Below, piece by piece: positions 35,816-47,204 of a DNA stretch of 64,000 nt (positions within the stretch are counted from its first letter, which is position 1; every line of letters begins with the position of its first letter). A program made the translations under genes and the position numbers. The DNA lies in NCBI RefSeq assembly GCF_009389715.1, contig NW_024067783.1, positions 1 through 64,000 of the forward strand. The letters run 5' to 3'. Origin of the DNA: Phoenix dactylifera (taxonomy: Eukaryota > Streptophyta > Magnoliopsida > Arecales > Arecaceae). The notes under the pieces were generated by a model. It was given only the letters and a program-made list of their open reading frames with translations. It made no database searches and had not been told where the DNA came from.

Positions 35816-37343
35816 GGAGGAGTTTATTAGGGGCAGAAAAGAAGAAAGAAGAAGAAAGAAAGAAAAGAGGAGGAGAGAGAGAGAGAGAAAAATACTCATC
35901 CCTTTCTTCCTCTCTCTCTCTCTCTTGTTTCGTCTCTCTTCTCTCTCTAATATCCCTATTTCTCTCTCCAAAAGACCAGAACCCAGTAAGAGAGGTTCTA
36001 TTCTTGGTTCAACCTTTCTTTTTCTACTTGATTTGCAGATCCTAGACCGATTTACCAAGTTAGAACTTGAAGCATGCTCAAATCTATTTCAGGTTGTTTA
36101 AAGCTTTTTAAGTTGTACTTAGATTTTTAAATAGTGAATAGCAAGTAATTTATTCTTCTTAAATGATTTTTGATAAGTGTAGCGGATTTGCCCAACTGAA
36201 CCTAGTGATCTTTAGGCGAATAGAGCTAAGTGACCTTGGCATAAATATTATAAATTTCAAATTACCGATCAATTTTATAGTAACATATAATTTTTTTCAT
36301 AATCATAATTCATACGTAAATCATTTACAATAAAGTATTCAATAAGAATGCTATTTGGCCAAGAACTTGGATCATTTCCAATCATATGCTTGATCCTAAG
36401 TTTTTTAAGAAAATGCAGGATTTCAAATATAATTTATAATTTCATACTAAAAAATCATCAGTAATTTGGGAGCTCTCTTACTGTTCCAGTCTTTTAGAGA
36501 GAGAAATGGAGAGGTTAGAGAGAGAAGAGAGAAGGAATAAGAGAGAGAGAGGAAGAGTGGGATGAGTATTTCTCTCTCTCCTCCTCCTCTTTCCTTTCTT
36601 TCTTCTTCTTTCTTCTTTTCTTGGTAATCAGGGGAAAGATGAGAGGGTGGTTCATGGTGGCTTTCATGGTCGAGATCCGGTGGTAGGTAGCCGGAGGCAG
36701 TGGCGACAACGGTGAGCAAGTGGCAATGGCCGTGCTCAGCCAAAAAGGAGGAAGTAAGAAAGAGGGGCAGAGCTAGCTACCTTGGTGGTAGCCCCCACGG
36801 ACCAAGGAAGCTTTGACGGAAGATGGAGACTCACCAGCGAGGGATGCGGATGAAGACTCATGATCGGTGGAGGTGATTTTTGGTGGATCCTGACGAGAAG
36901 AGAGGAAAAGGCACTCTTAATAGGGCACTCGGAAATAGTGGGAGAATGGGGGTGCTTCAAGCAGCGGTGCTAGGCTGAGGTGGCACACCGGCCACCGAAG
37001 ATGAGGAAGAAGAAGAGTGGTCGACGGATGGCGGATCAAACAGAGGGAAGATGAGGGATTTATAGAAGTTTTGGAAGGGATAAGCTCGACCATCCATGGA
37101 TCTCGGCAACGGTTGTCCCGACCCCAACGACTAACGACTGTTCAATGGCTCTGCGGAGCCTCAACAGTCACGGTTTACCATGGCTTATCGGCTCAATGGA
37201 AGAGGGAAAGCAGAGGATCATGATTGCATCCTCTATTTCGATTCCCACTTTTGTTTTTTTTTGTTTTTTTTTTTGAATTTGAATTTGAATCGAGCCAATT
37301 GGGCCTGCCAACTTTGGTCCAAGTCAGGCCTAATTGGCCGGAT
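35816..37343. mobile_element. Inverted-repeat element, copy C (left arm deleted)
   Basis: Same element as 23150-25362. About 690 bp of the left arm is missing: sequence jumps from the copia edge (CCTAAGCTGGAGGAGTTTATT) straight to the GAAGAAAG run at about 35840. The loop (about 36000-36475) and right arm (36476-37343) are complete. The deletion leaves only about 150 bp able to pair. Confidence 0.75.
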
Positions 37344-37399
37344 TCTTACATGTTCAGTGATAGTATCTATCACTTTGAACAAAGTTCGTGAAGCCTTCA

Positions 37400-37649
37400 A
37401 TCGAAAACTTTGAGGGTGGAGACCTTGAGAAGGAGAATTAAGTGAAAAGGAGAAAGGCTTGAAGAGCAACAATCTCAAGATTTAGTAAACATCAAAATCA
37501 TTTTAAAAGGTGAATTCTGCTATATCAATTGCTTGGAGATCGCTCCTCAATATTCTCGCTTCACTTGAAGATGTTTTTAATCTCGGGACAGCTTGGAGAT
37601 TCAACTCTAGACCAAGCAAAGTGGGACCTAGTTGAGAAGCCTTGACAAC
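37400..37649 (+). other. Spacer matching unit 1
   Basis: Paralogous to 25425-25674 with a few differences. No gene. It ends at the AGTAA target duplicate of the solo LTR that follows. Confidence 0.75.
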
Positions 37650-37654
37650 AGTAA

Positions 37655-38527
37655 TGTTGTGGTTCAAATTTGGCCTAAGGGTGACTATGCCGGTGGAATC
37701 GAGGGAGCCACTGATGGTTGGAGGAAGAAGACGGGAGCCACCTCCTGCACGGCGGCGACGGCGGACCTGCATAAAGCCTCACTGGTGTTTCCGGTGAGGG
37801 TCCTCCGACAATCAAGTTAGAGTGGGGTAAATTTGGTCCAGCCAAAAAGTTCCTTAGAAGTTACCTGACCGGGCTATTTATAGTCCTGGTGGAGAGGCCC
37901 AAGTGGCAGAGATATTGTCCGCCCTCATCATGAGAGGGGGGTGGCTTTGAGTCGAATGGCGTGCAGTTAAGGCTGGCCGGTGGCATGTGGTGTTATCCGT
38001 TCTTGAGAACGGTAAGGTGTTGACAGGCGTAGTAGGGTATGGCCAGAGTAGTCATGGCGCTGTCCTTTGACAGTCGAGGGCCAGCTATCGAAGCATAGCG
38101 CGGTGGCGTTGCAATGTACAGCCACGTAGGAGGGCGTGGGCGATGGGTGTGGTTGTTGGTGAGACCAAACCCGTTGAGAGGTCATATCATACGTTTGGCG
38201 AGGTCGGCTAGACTGGTGCTGAGGATAGCTCGGCTCTCCGGGTTCAAAGGTGTGCTTGATGGAGTGCCCCGAGCTCGAGGATCGGGGCATAGTACTGAAG
38301 TGGGTGTCCCGAGCTCGATCGGGGCGAGTCGGCGAATATCGGAGACGCCCCAAACTTGGTCAAGCGAGTCGGCGAATATCCGAGGCCAATGGAGCTTTTG
38401 GCGGTGTCCGAGACCGAGCTGATTCTAGGCCGGACCGAGGATTCAATCGGTTGGGGTTGGCGTTTATTGGGCCAAGATTGGGCGACCTTTTGTTGTGGGC
38501 TGGACGTTCTATTTCGCCCCCCCATCA
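37655..38527 (+). mobile_element. Solo LTR, 873 bp
   Basis: Begins TGTTGTGGTTC and ends CCCCCATCA (TG...CA). It is flanked by AGTAA (37650-37654) and AATAA (38528-38532), a 5 bp duplication with one mismatch. The unit 1 sequence at 25675 is the empty site. A TATA-like GGCTATTTATAGTCC lies near 37872, with GC-rich palindromic GAGCTC motifs near 38270-38310. No internal region or second LTR is present, so it is the product of LTR-LTR recombination. The family is unknown to me. Open frames within it are not genes. Confidence 0.88.
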
Positions 38528-38532
38528 AATAA

Positions 38533-38968
38533 TATGTTGGAAGATTTTGGATGAAAGGAATGCTCCAATCTTTAAGAAGGTTGCTCATTCAACTCCAAAC
38601 ATTAGAGAGGACATCAGATTCCTCTTGAAAGATTGGACTAGAGTGCTTGGTGATAAATCTTTCAGGAAGTAAAAGTCAAAGATGTATCCTCTTGGTTGGT
38701 CCAAAGGAGTTTAGTTTTTGGTTCGGCTGCACATCCTTCTATTTGTTTCGTGCACGTTGCTATCTTTACCCAAATATAGTGAGCAGGTAGTTTATTAGGG
38801 GTGGAAATATCAATTTTGCCTCTGATTATTTAGGAAAAAATCTTGCAACAATATATAATCTATCTCATATACAGTAAACATATATAATCTATCACATCAA
38901 TTTCAATCAGACAAATCGGTCTTCATACAATTGGTAATTGGCATCATGATGCTGCTAAAATTTCTTCT
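38533..38968 (+). other. Spacer with LINE tail remnant (copy 2)
   Basis: Continues the match to unit 1 (25680-26113). It encodes the LINE-like CWKILDERNAPIFKKVAHST, then NIREDIRFLLKDWTRVLGD, ending at 38671. It ends at the CCTGC duplicate of the Athila-like element. Confidence 0.72.
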
Positions 38969-38973
38969 CCTGC

Positions 38974-40540
38974 TGATGAGAGCACAAAAGTGCGATCTAC
39001 ATACTACTTAAATTAATATTATTGCTAACAAATAATGACAAAAGTGCTGCATTAATTTCATATTTTTATTTGGCACAGATCAGAGTTTAAATGCGCATTG
39101 GGTCTAAAAAGATGCATCACCGCAGGTGACTAGCCAGCTGTATGGATCAATCCCAGTTATACACTAGAAGAAGGCTGAGTTCAGCCGTCCAATTCACTGC
39201 AACCGATTTCTAATAACCTGTGCATCTCATTTCGATGGAGCCCGCATCCATCCCATCCTTCCGCAATGAAACAAGCAAGGAATCCCAAGTCCCGTGATCA
39301 TCCCGTGATCACCTCCCACGCATCTGCCGCCGCCTCCACTGATTCCTCACATCCCAAATCCCGTGAATGGTCCCAGCGTCCGTGAAACTCCCCTGCATCC
39401 CGTCCACCGCATCATTCCGTATCAGCCACCCCGTCTTCACTACATTCCAGCCGAGATCAGCGCCTCCCAGCAGCCCGTGACCAGCTCCCGTGCACAATCC
39501 CGGCGTCCGCCTCCTTCCCGAGCCCAACGCTCGTTCATCCACCTCTTCCAAGCATCCCGCCTACAGCCGTCCGTGAGCAGCGTCCCAGGATCCCAGCGTC
39601 CGAAGATCCCGCCGCAGCTCTCATCCATTTCAACCTCCCAGACCTCATCTCCCTCGCACGATCATCGGCGTCCGTTCTTGGCGCCGGATCCGCCCGCAAT
39701 CTCCTCCACAGCGTCCGCCCGCAACCTCCTCTCCACGCGCGATCAGGGGAATCCTAGCCTGACCATGGGCTCTGGGGCGATCTATATGAAGAGATCCTTC
39801 TCGGCTGGGGAGGGTAGCTCTCATTCGAAAAGGGGCTATCGAAGAGGAGAAACAGAGGAGGGCGTCGGGCTGCTGCAGAGGTTTCAAACAAAAAAAAAAA
39901 AAAAAGGAAACAGGGGATGCCCTGTTTCCGAAAATAAAAAGAAAAAAAAAATAGAGAGTGAGTAAGGGAGGGATGTTGATGTTTTTAATGGAAGGCTAAA
40001 GTCCTTTTGGCAAAGGGTGATGGATGAATCCTTGTCATGTTGCTTTCATCAAGTATACTCTAATCTTTTATTCTAATTGTTTTATATCTATTGGTATGTT
40101 TTGAATTCTTGAATATTTATTTGATAGATCTTTTATGGTTTATATATATATAGATGCATGGATTGTTTCGATTTTTGATTTGTCGTAGACGTAACCGGCA
40201 CGATAAATACTTAGATGTTGAATTCATGTTTTCAGATTGTATACTCCATGATTAGAACTACTCTATCTTATTAATCTTTAATCAAGAATCGCCGAGTTTA
40301 TTTATTGAAAGTAATATTGTTAAGGAGGATTCCGGATCCCTAGCCTTCTCTATATTCTTGAACGTTGTTTAATCACATATTATTCTCTGTTTTTAATTTC
40401 TAAAGATCAACTAAAAATTACATCGAAAGATTACGCTAAGAATCCATAGATCGTTTCCTGAGGAATCGACCTCGGACTCCCGAGTTATATTACTTGTGCG
40501 ATTCTCCTGCACTTGGGAGAGCAGTTTTATTTTTGCACCA
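38974..40540 (+). repeat. Athila-like element 5' LTR
   Basis: 1,567 bp. An AT-rich start with nested AGTGC/GCACA motifs is followed by a GC-rich middle with many CCCGTGA/TCCCGTCC words, then a poly-A rich segment near 39890-39955. It ends GGGAGAGCAGTTTTATTTTTG then CACCA. The 200-codon frames within it are shared by both LTRs and are not supported as proteins. Confidence 0.93.
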
Positions 40541-40546
40541 AGTTTT

Positions 40547-40564
40547 TGGCGCCGTTGCCGGGGA
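40547..40564 (+). other. Primer-binding site (tRNA-Asp type)
   Basis: TGGCGCCGTTGCCGGGGA, complementary to the 3' end of plant tRNA-Asp as far as I recall, six bases after the 5' LTR. This primer site is characteristic of Athila/Tat-branch Ty3/gypsy elements. Confidence 0.88.
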
Positions 40565-41667
40565 ACGGCTAAGTTATTAGTATAATTTTAGATTTAATTT
40601 TTACCTTAGTAGTTAGTATTTTTCTTTTTTAAAAAAAAAAAATTTGCATCTTTACTACTATTTTTAATTCCCTGCACAGTTTGCATCAAACTCTGATATC
40701 ATAGAAATTAGCCGTCTGATTTGATTCAAATTTGGTCCGCTAGTGCAAGACACATTGTTAGATAATCTGAACGGTCTGATTGACATTCTAACATTTTTAA
40801 GATCATCAGATTAATACGAAACCTTGCTGCTTTCTACTTTAAATTTTCTGCATTTATTTTTTTAGAATCAGAATTTTATTGTTGTCATATCTCATTAACC
40901 CTTGTTGCTAATTGAAAATTTAAGAAAAAAAACTTTAAGAAAAGATCAAGGGTGATTATTCAAAAATAAAAAAAAATAAAAAAAAACCTATAATTTCAAA
41001 TTTCAAATTTCAAATTTCAGAATTCAAATTTCAAATTTCAGACTTCAACTCATAAAATTTAAAAAAAAATAAAGAAATAATTTGCTTGATCACCTATTCA
41101 ATGAAATTTAATGTCATGCCATAAAATATTTTAAAAAAAAAATCTCTTGATTGTTGCATATAGTATAAGGCATCAACATAAAATATTCTAAGGGCTGAAC
41201 CCATTTAAAAAGATAAGGTCGGGATTTCATCAATCGTCCTTAGCCCAAAAAAAACACCCCAGTGCATAAATGTCCCAAGCTTAACTAAAATCAACTAGAC
41301 GTTGGCCCCTAAGGACATTCGAGCTCAATAGGACGAAGACCACCGAAAGTTGCACCAATTTCGCTCTGTGGCTTAGTTGATGTCTAGGCAAGCTTTGTCC
41401 CTATAAGGGAGACAGTTCATCTGTTCGAGGCAAGTGGGTTTTAAGTGGGACCTTTGCGAACGCATCGTGACCCCTCCACTTACCTGGAAGCTTACCTGGT
41501 CAACTAGGTTCATTAGACCGGATTGGAGGCTTAGGTGTCCTCTTCAAACCAGTTAGGAGCTGTCTAGAAATTTAAGAAAAACATTAAAAATTGAGGTGTA
41601 ATGTTTTGTTGCATGATTGATTGAGAATAGATTTTTGAATTAAGGTGTCGTTTTAGGTTATCTTTAG
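40565..41667 (+). other. Athila-like element leader
   Basis: About 1.1 kb of non-coding leader between the primer site and gag. It includes a run of overlapping TTTCAAA heptamers near 40995-41042 and several poly-A tracts. No open frame of note. Confidence 0.7.
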
Positions 41668-44316
41668 TTGGTACTTATAATTTTAAAAAAAAAAAAAGAG
41701 AGAGAATTATTTTGCATGCTAAAGTGGAATAGGGACGACACTGGTCGATTAAGTCGTACAACTTTAGATCATCCCTTAGGACATACCCCTGAAATTCCTT
41801 CTCAATATCTCACACCTTGTGAGATGGCTGATTTAAATGAAGATGCGGGGAGTCACCACAATCGAGAACGAGAACCCCATGTAATGACTCTAAGACAATA
41901 CCTACAACCGGCTAGGACTAGTCAGCCTTCATGCATAATTTTTCCTGATAATGTAGGACATTTTGACATCAAACCAGGGGTAATCCAATTGTTGCCCAAG
42001 TTTCATGGGTTAGAGTCCGAAAGTCCGTATCTTCATTTAAAAGATTTTGAAGAATTGAGCATTACATTTAGAGTGCCAAACGTCACCGAGGATGTCCTCA
42101 AGTTGACATTGTTTCCTTTCTCTCTAAAAGATAAGGCCAAAACATGGCTAAACTCGTTGCGACCTAGATCAATAAGAACTTGGCCAGATATGCAGAGAGA
42201 ATTTTTAAAGAAGTTCTTTCCCACACAAAGGACCAACTTTTTAAAAAGACATATTAGCAATTTCCAACAAAAAGATAATGAAACATTTTATGAATGTTGG
42301 GAAAGATTTAAAGACCTTCTTCTCTCATGCCCTCATCACGGGTTCGAAACTTGGAGAACCATTAGCTTCTTTTATGAAGGTTTATCTCCACAGTTGAAAC
42401 AGTTTGTAGAGACCATGTGCAATGGTAGATTCTTAGAAAAACAACCTGATGAGGCATGGGAGTATTTGGATTCCCTTACTGAGACTGCCCAACTTTGGGA
42501 TAACGGGGATAGAAACAACAAGTCTTTTTCTAAGCCTACTAGCTCTGTACAGGGAGGCCTTTACAACCTCAGAACTGAGGATGATCTTTATGCTAAAATG
42601 GCAACCCTCACTAGGAAGGTAGAAGAAATTGAGCTTAGGAAGGTTGAGCCTGTCAAAACTATAGAGCTTAGAAACGAGTGTTGTGGTATCTGCGATATGT
42701 CGGGTCATACTACTACAGATTGTCCCACCATACCGGCATTCAAAGAAGTCTTGCACGATCAAGCAAATGCTATGAACTCCTACCAAAAGCCTTATAACGA
42801 TCCATACTCGAATACCTATAACCCTGGTTGGAAGAATCATCCAAACTTTAGGTGGAGAAATGATCATCCTCAACAGTCACACCATTCAGCTCCTCCACCT
42901 GCACATCCTACTTTTGCATCACCACCCTCTCAAAAGCCAAATATCGAGGATACCTTGCAATCCATACAAACTTTTCTACAAGGTCAAGCTAATATCAATG
43001 CTCAAAATACTCGAAATTTTGAAGACATAAGGAACCAATTGTCAATGTTGACTACCGTCCTAAGTACCCAAGAGAAGGGTAAGCTTCCAGCTCAACCCCA
43101 ACCTAACCAACAAATGCACGGTAGTAATAATACGGCTCCTTCTAGTTCGCATACAGAGCATGCAAAGAACATCATGACTTTGCGTAATGGGAAAGTCATT
43201 GATCAAACCGTCCAATTGAGACCGCAAGTCACTTCTAATTCTGATGCTCCCAAAGTCGATGAAAGGGACAAAGAAGAAGTTGAGGTTCCAACTTCTACCG
43301 AGAAAGTTGAATGTCCTTTTCCTCCACCTTTCCCACAATGGTTAAAGCCGTTGCAAAAGCTCGAACCTAATTCTGAAATTCTTGAGCTTTTTAAACAAGT
43401 AAAGATCAACATACCTCTTCTTGACGCAATCAAACAAGTACCCTCATATGCCAAATTTTTGAAGGACTTGTGTACTGTTAAGCGCCGATTAAATGTTAAG
43501 GAGAAGGCATTTTTAACTGAAAATGTGAGTGCTATTTTGCAGCACAACATTCTCCCTAAATATAAAGATCCAGGTTGCCCAACCATCTCATGCATCATAG
43601 GCGACTTTAGGATAGAGCGAGCATTGTTAGATTTAAGGGCAAGTGTGAATTTGTTGCCATATTCTGTATATGAGCAACTTGGTTTAGGTGAGTTGAAGCC
43701 AACCTCTGTCACTTTGCAATTAGCTGACAGGTCAGTTAAAATTCCAAGGGGGATTATCGAGGATGTATTAGTCCAAGTAGACAAGTTCTACTTTCCTGTC
43801 GATTTTATTGTATTGGACACACATCCGGCTTCGAACTCACAGTCTCAGATTCCGGTCATTTTAGGACGTCCATTCCTTGCAACTTCTAATGCATTGATTA
43901 ATTGTAGGAATGGCGTCATGAAGCTTTCTTTCGGTAATATGACCTTAGAACTGAACATTTTTAATGTGTGCAAACAACCCAATGATTCCGAAGAGAGTAA
44001 GGAGGTTGATTGGGTTGAAACCGTCGTAGAAGATTATTTGTTAGCTAAAGCAATTAACGACCCATTCAATGATAGCTTAATTGATTGGTGTCCTAATGGA
44101 ACCAATGGCAATAATTCAACAGTCACACCTATTGTGGATAATCTAGATATCAAGATGGTCAATGGGTGGAGACCAAAAGAAGGAGAATTTGAGAGATTGT
44201 CGCTTCGAGAGGTGAAAATAGAACCATCCCATGAGCAAGCACCCAAGCTCGAATTGAAACCCTTACCAAAGGAACTTAAGTATGCCTTTCTTGGACCCGA
44301 GATACTTTTCCTGTAA
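41668..44316 (+). CDS. Athila-like gag-protease polyprotein
   Basis: 882 codons; the natural start may be a later methionine such as MLKWNRDD (about 41716) or MADLNED (about 41824). Retrotrans_gag spans residues ~110-270 (PYLHLKDFEEL, FSLKDKAKTWLNSL, FLKKFFPTQRT, YECWERFKDLL). A zinc knuckle CX2CX4HX4C (CGICDMSGHTTTDC) lies near residue 340. A Pro/Gln-rich spacer follows, then a retropepsin-like domain with LLDLRASVNLLP near residue 655 and ILGRPFLAT near 730. Gag packages the element RNA and the protease cuts the polyprotein. The protease motif normally reads D-L-G-A-S; here Gly is Arg (GGG to AGG at 43636), so the protease is probably dead although the frame is open. The frame ends early at 44316 through loss of one base near 44300. 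Confidence 0.88.
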   Translation: MVLIILKKKKERELFCMLKWNRDDTGRLSRTTLDHPLGHTPEIPSQYLTPCEMADLNEDAGSHHNREREPHVMTLRQYLQPARTSQPSCIIFPDNVGHFDIKPGVIQLLPKFHGLESESPYLHLKDFEELSITFRVPNVTEDVLKLTLFPFSLKDKAKTWLNSLRPRSIRTWPDMQREFLKKFFPTQRTNFLKRHISNFQQKDNETFYECWERFKDLLLSCPHHGFETWRTISFFYEGLSPQLKQFVETMCNGRFLEKQPDEAWEYLDSLTETAQLWDNGDRNNKSFSKPTSSVQGGLYNLRTEDDLYAKMATLTRKVEEIELRKVEPVKTIELRNECCGICDMSGHTTTDCPTIPAFKEVLHDQANAMNSYQKPYNDPYSNTYNPGWKNHPNFRWRNDHPQQSHHSAPPPAHPTFASPPSQKPNIEDTLQSIQTFLQGQANINAQNTRNFEDIRNQLSMLTTVLSTQEKGKLPAQPQPNQQMHGSNNTAPSSSHTEHAKNIMTLRNGKVIDQTVQLRPQVTSNSDAPKVDERDKEEVEVPTSTEKVECPFPPPFPQWLKPLQKLEPNSEILELFKQVKINIPLLDAIKQVPSYAKFLKDLCTVKRRLNVKEKAFLTENVSAILQHNILPKYKDPGCPTISCIIGDFRIERALLDLRASVNLLPYSVYEQLGLGELKPTSVTLQLADRSVKIPRGIIEDVLVQVDKFYFPVDFIVLDTHPASNSQSQIPVILGRPFLATSNALINCRNGVMKLSFGNMTLELNIFNVCKQPNDSEESKEVDWVETVVEDYLLAKAINDPFNDSLIDWCPNGTNGNNSTVTPIVDNLDIKMVNGWRPKEGEFERLSLREVKIEPSHEQAPKLELKPLPKELKYAFLGPEILFL

Positions 44317-47204
44317 TCATCTCGTCTGGACTTGATCATAACCAAGAAGAAAAATTAATTGATGTTTTAAAGAATCATAAAGGAGCCTTAGGATGGTCTA
44401 TTGCCGATTTGAAGGGGATTAGCCCCTTAATCTGTACGCATCGGATATATTTGGAGGACAATGCCAAAACCACAAGGCAAATGCAACGAAGGCTGAACCC
44501 TACGATGAGAGACGTGGTTAAGGCAGAAGTCCTCAAGTTGCTTGACGTGGGTATTATTTACCCAATTTCCGACAGCAAGTGGGTAAGCCCTACTCAAGTC
44601 GTTCCTAAGAAGTCGGGTTTGACGGTAGTAGAAAATGAACAAGGTGAACTAGTTCCAACTCGTGTCCCGACGAGTTGGCGCATGTGTGTCGACTACCGAA
44701 AGCTGAATTTGGTCACATGAAAGGATCACTTTCCTCTACCCTTCCTAGACCAAGTGTTGGAGAGAGTTGCAGGGCATGATTTCTATTATTTTCTCGATGG
44801 CTATTCGGGATATTATCAAATTGAAATTTCACCAGAAGATCAAGAGAAGACTACCTTCACTTGTCCTTTTGGCACATTTGCTTTCCGACGAATGCCATTC
44901 GGGTTGTGTAATGCACCTGCAACATTCCAAAGATGCATGCTCAGCATCTTTGAAGACATGAACGAGAAGTTTTTGGAAGTGTTCATGGATGACTTCTCCA
45001 TTTTTGGTTACTCATTTGATGATTGCTTGTCACATTTACAAGCAGTCTTAGCTCGATGTATAGAAAAGAATTTGATATTGAATTGGGAGAAATGCCACTT
45101 CATGGTACCAAAGGGAATTGTCCTAGGACATATTGTTTCAACGAAGGGCATGGAAGTAGATAGAGCTAAGATCGATTTAATTGCTAAGCTACCTGCACCC
45201 AAGACGGTTAGAGATGTTCGATCATTTTTGGGTCACGCCGGATTTTATAGGAGGTTCATCAAGGACTTTAGTGTCATAGCTCGACCATTATGTAACCTCC
45301 TGTCCCTTGATACACCATTCAATTGGACTGAAACCTGTCAGAAGGCATTCGAAAAGTTAAAGTCTATGCTTAGCACTGCACCCATCGTACGACCACCTGA
45401 TTGGTCCTTACCTTTTGAGATTATGTGCAACGCTAGCGACTATGCGATAGGAGCCGTCCTAGGACAACGCAAGGATAATAAGCCATATGTCATTTACTAT
45501 GCAAGCAAAACCTTAAACGATGCTCAAATGAATTACACCACCACCGAGAAGGAATTGCTTGCTGTAGTATTTGCCTTAGATAAATTTCGCTCTTATATCC
45601 TTGGTGCTCCTATTGTTATCTTCACGGAGTAGAAGTCGGGGCTACCCCGTCCCCATGGCAACGCAACAGTGTCCTGAGGGAGGAGTTTAGAGGCCTTATA
45701 GTCATGCAGCGTTAAAATATTTGCTGGATAAGAAAGAGGCCAAACCACGCTTAATACGATGGATACTTCTACTCCAAGAATTTGACATCACCATTAAAGA
45801 TAAAAAGGGAGTAGAGAATGTGGTTGCTGACCATTTATCACGATTAGTTTTTCATGATTCAGTGCCACAGTTTCCCATCAAAGACTCATTCCCTGAAGAG
45901 CAGTTGTTTGCACTTTCTAGTATACCATGGTATGCAGATATTGTAAATTTTCTTGTTACAAGCCGGATGCCGGAACATTGGGGGTCGACAGATAGAAAAA
46001 TTTTCTTGCGCGAAGTAAAGAATTATTACTATGACGAACCCTATTTATTTAAATATTGCAATGACCAAATTTTTAGACGATGCATACCAGATCATGATAT
46101 ACAAAGCGTACTTTCTTTCTGTCACACTGATGCTTGTGGTGGACACTTTGCTTCTAAGAAAACGGCAGCTAAGGTATTGCAATGTGGTTTTTATTGGCCT
46201 ACACTATTTAAAGATGCCCACGAGTTCTGTAGGACATGTGACCCATGTCAACGTGTTGGGAGTCTAACTCGTAGGCAAATGATGCCTCTTCAGCCCATTA
46301 CTACTATTGAGATTTTTGACATATGGGGCATCGATTTCATGGGCCCATTCCCACCATCTTTCGGATATGAGTACATTTTAGTCGGTGTTGAGTATGTATC
46401 TAAATGGGTAGAAGCTATCGCCTGTAGAACCAACGATCACAAACCTGTTTTGAAATTCCTGAAAGAAAATATTTTTTCACGATTTGGGATGCCTAAGGTC
46501 ATAATTAGTGATGGGGGAAAACACTTTTGTAATAAGCCTTTTGAGACATTATTAAAAAAATATGGTGTCACCCACAGAGTTGCTACCCCATATCACCCGC
46601 AAACTAGTGGTCAGGTAGAGTTAGCCAATCGGGAGATTAAACGAATTTTAGAAAAACACGAAAGGATTGGTCCTTAAAACTATCAGATGCATTATGGGCC
46701 TATCGGACTGCATATAAAACCAATCTTGGCATGTCTCCCTACCGGCTAGTCTACGGAAAAGCGTGTCATCTGCCTGTAGAAATAGAACATAAATCGTATT
46801 GGGCAATTAGATAATTGAATTTTGATTTACAAGATGCCGGTCTAGCTAGAAAATTACAATTGAACGAGCTTAATGAGATTCGCAGAGATGCTTATGATAA
46901 TGCTAAAATTTGCAAAGAACGAATGAAGATCTTACATGATAAATCAATTTTGAAAAAATCTTTTGAACCTTTGCAAAAAGTTCTTTTATATGATTCCCGC
47001 TTACATCTGTTTCCTGGTAAGTTACGATCAAGATGGACAGGTCCCTACATCATAAAAACTGTTTTTCCACATGGGGCGGTAGAGATTGAGAATCCACGGG
47101 ATGGTAGAATTTTTAAGGTAAATGGACACAGGTTAAAACCTTTTCTTGAGAATTTTTCAGATGAAGAGGATTCCTTTTTCTTGGGGGAGCCTTCTTATGA
47201 CTGA
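44317..47204 (+). pseudogene. Athila-like pol (RT, RNase H, integrase), broken
   Basis: Continues the polyprotein: reverse transcriptase (WRMCVDYRKLN; FRRMPFGLCNAPATFQRCM; the catalytic FMDD at about 44985), RNase H (YYASKTLNDAQMNYTTTEKE), integrase with an HHCC zinc finger ([15 protein letters not shown]) and DDE residues ([27 protein letters not shown]), and a C-terminal RWTGPY segment. Lesions: a one-base loss at ~44300; TGA at 44718 where Arg is usual; a 73 bp insertion at 45629-45701 splitting RNase H; a deletion or frameshift near 46655; TAA at 46812 where Gln is usual. All main catalytic motifs remain readable. The element could have moved only with enzymes from another copy, unless all lesions came after insertion, which the near-identical LTRs make unlikely. 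Confidence 0.92.

Noticed and set aside
37655-38527. Minus- and plus-strand frames of 102-140 codons in the solo LTR
   Set aside because: They lie within a TG...CA solo LTR with target duplication and are absent from the paralogous site.
39363-39965. 200-codon frame found twice almost unchanged (also 49036-49635)
   Set aside because: The conservation is simply that of two recent LTR copies. It ends in a poly-A run and no domain is visible.
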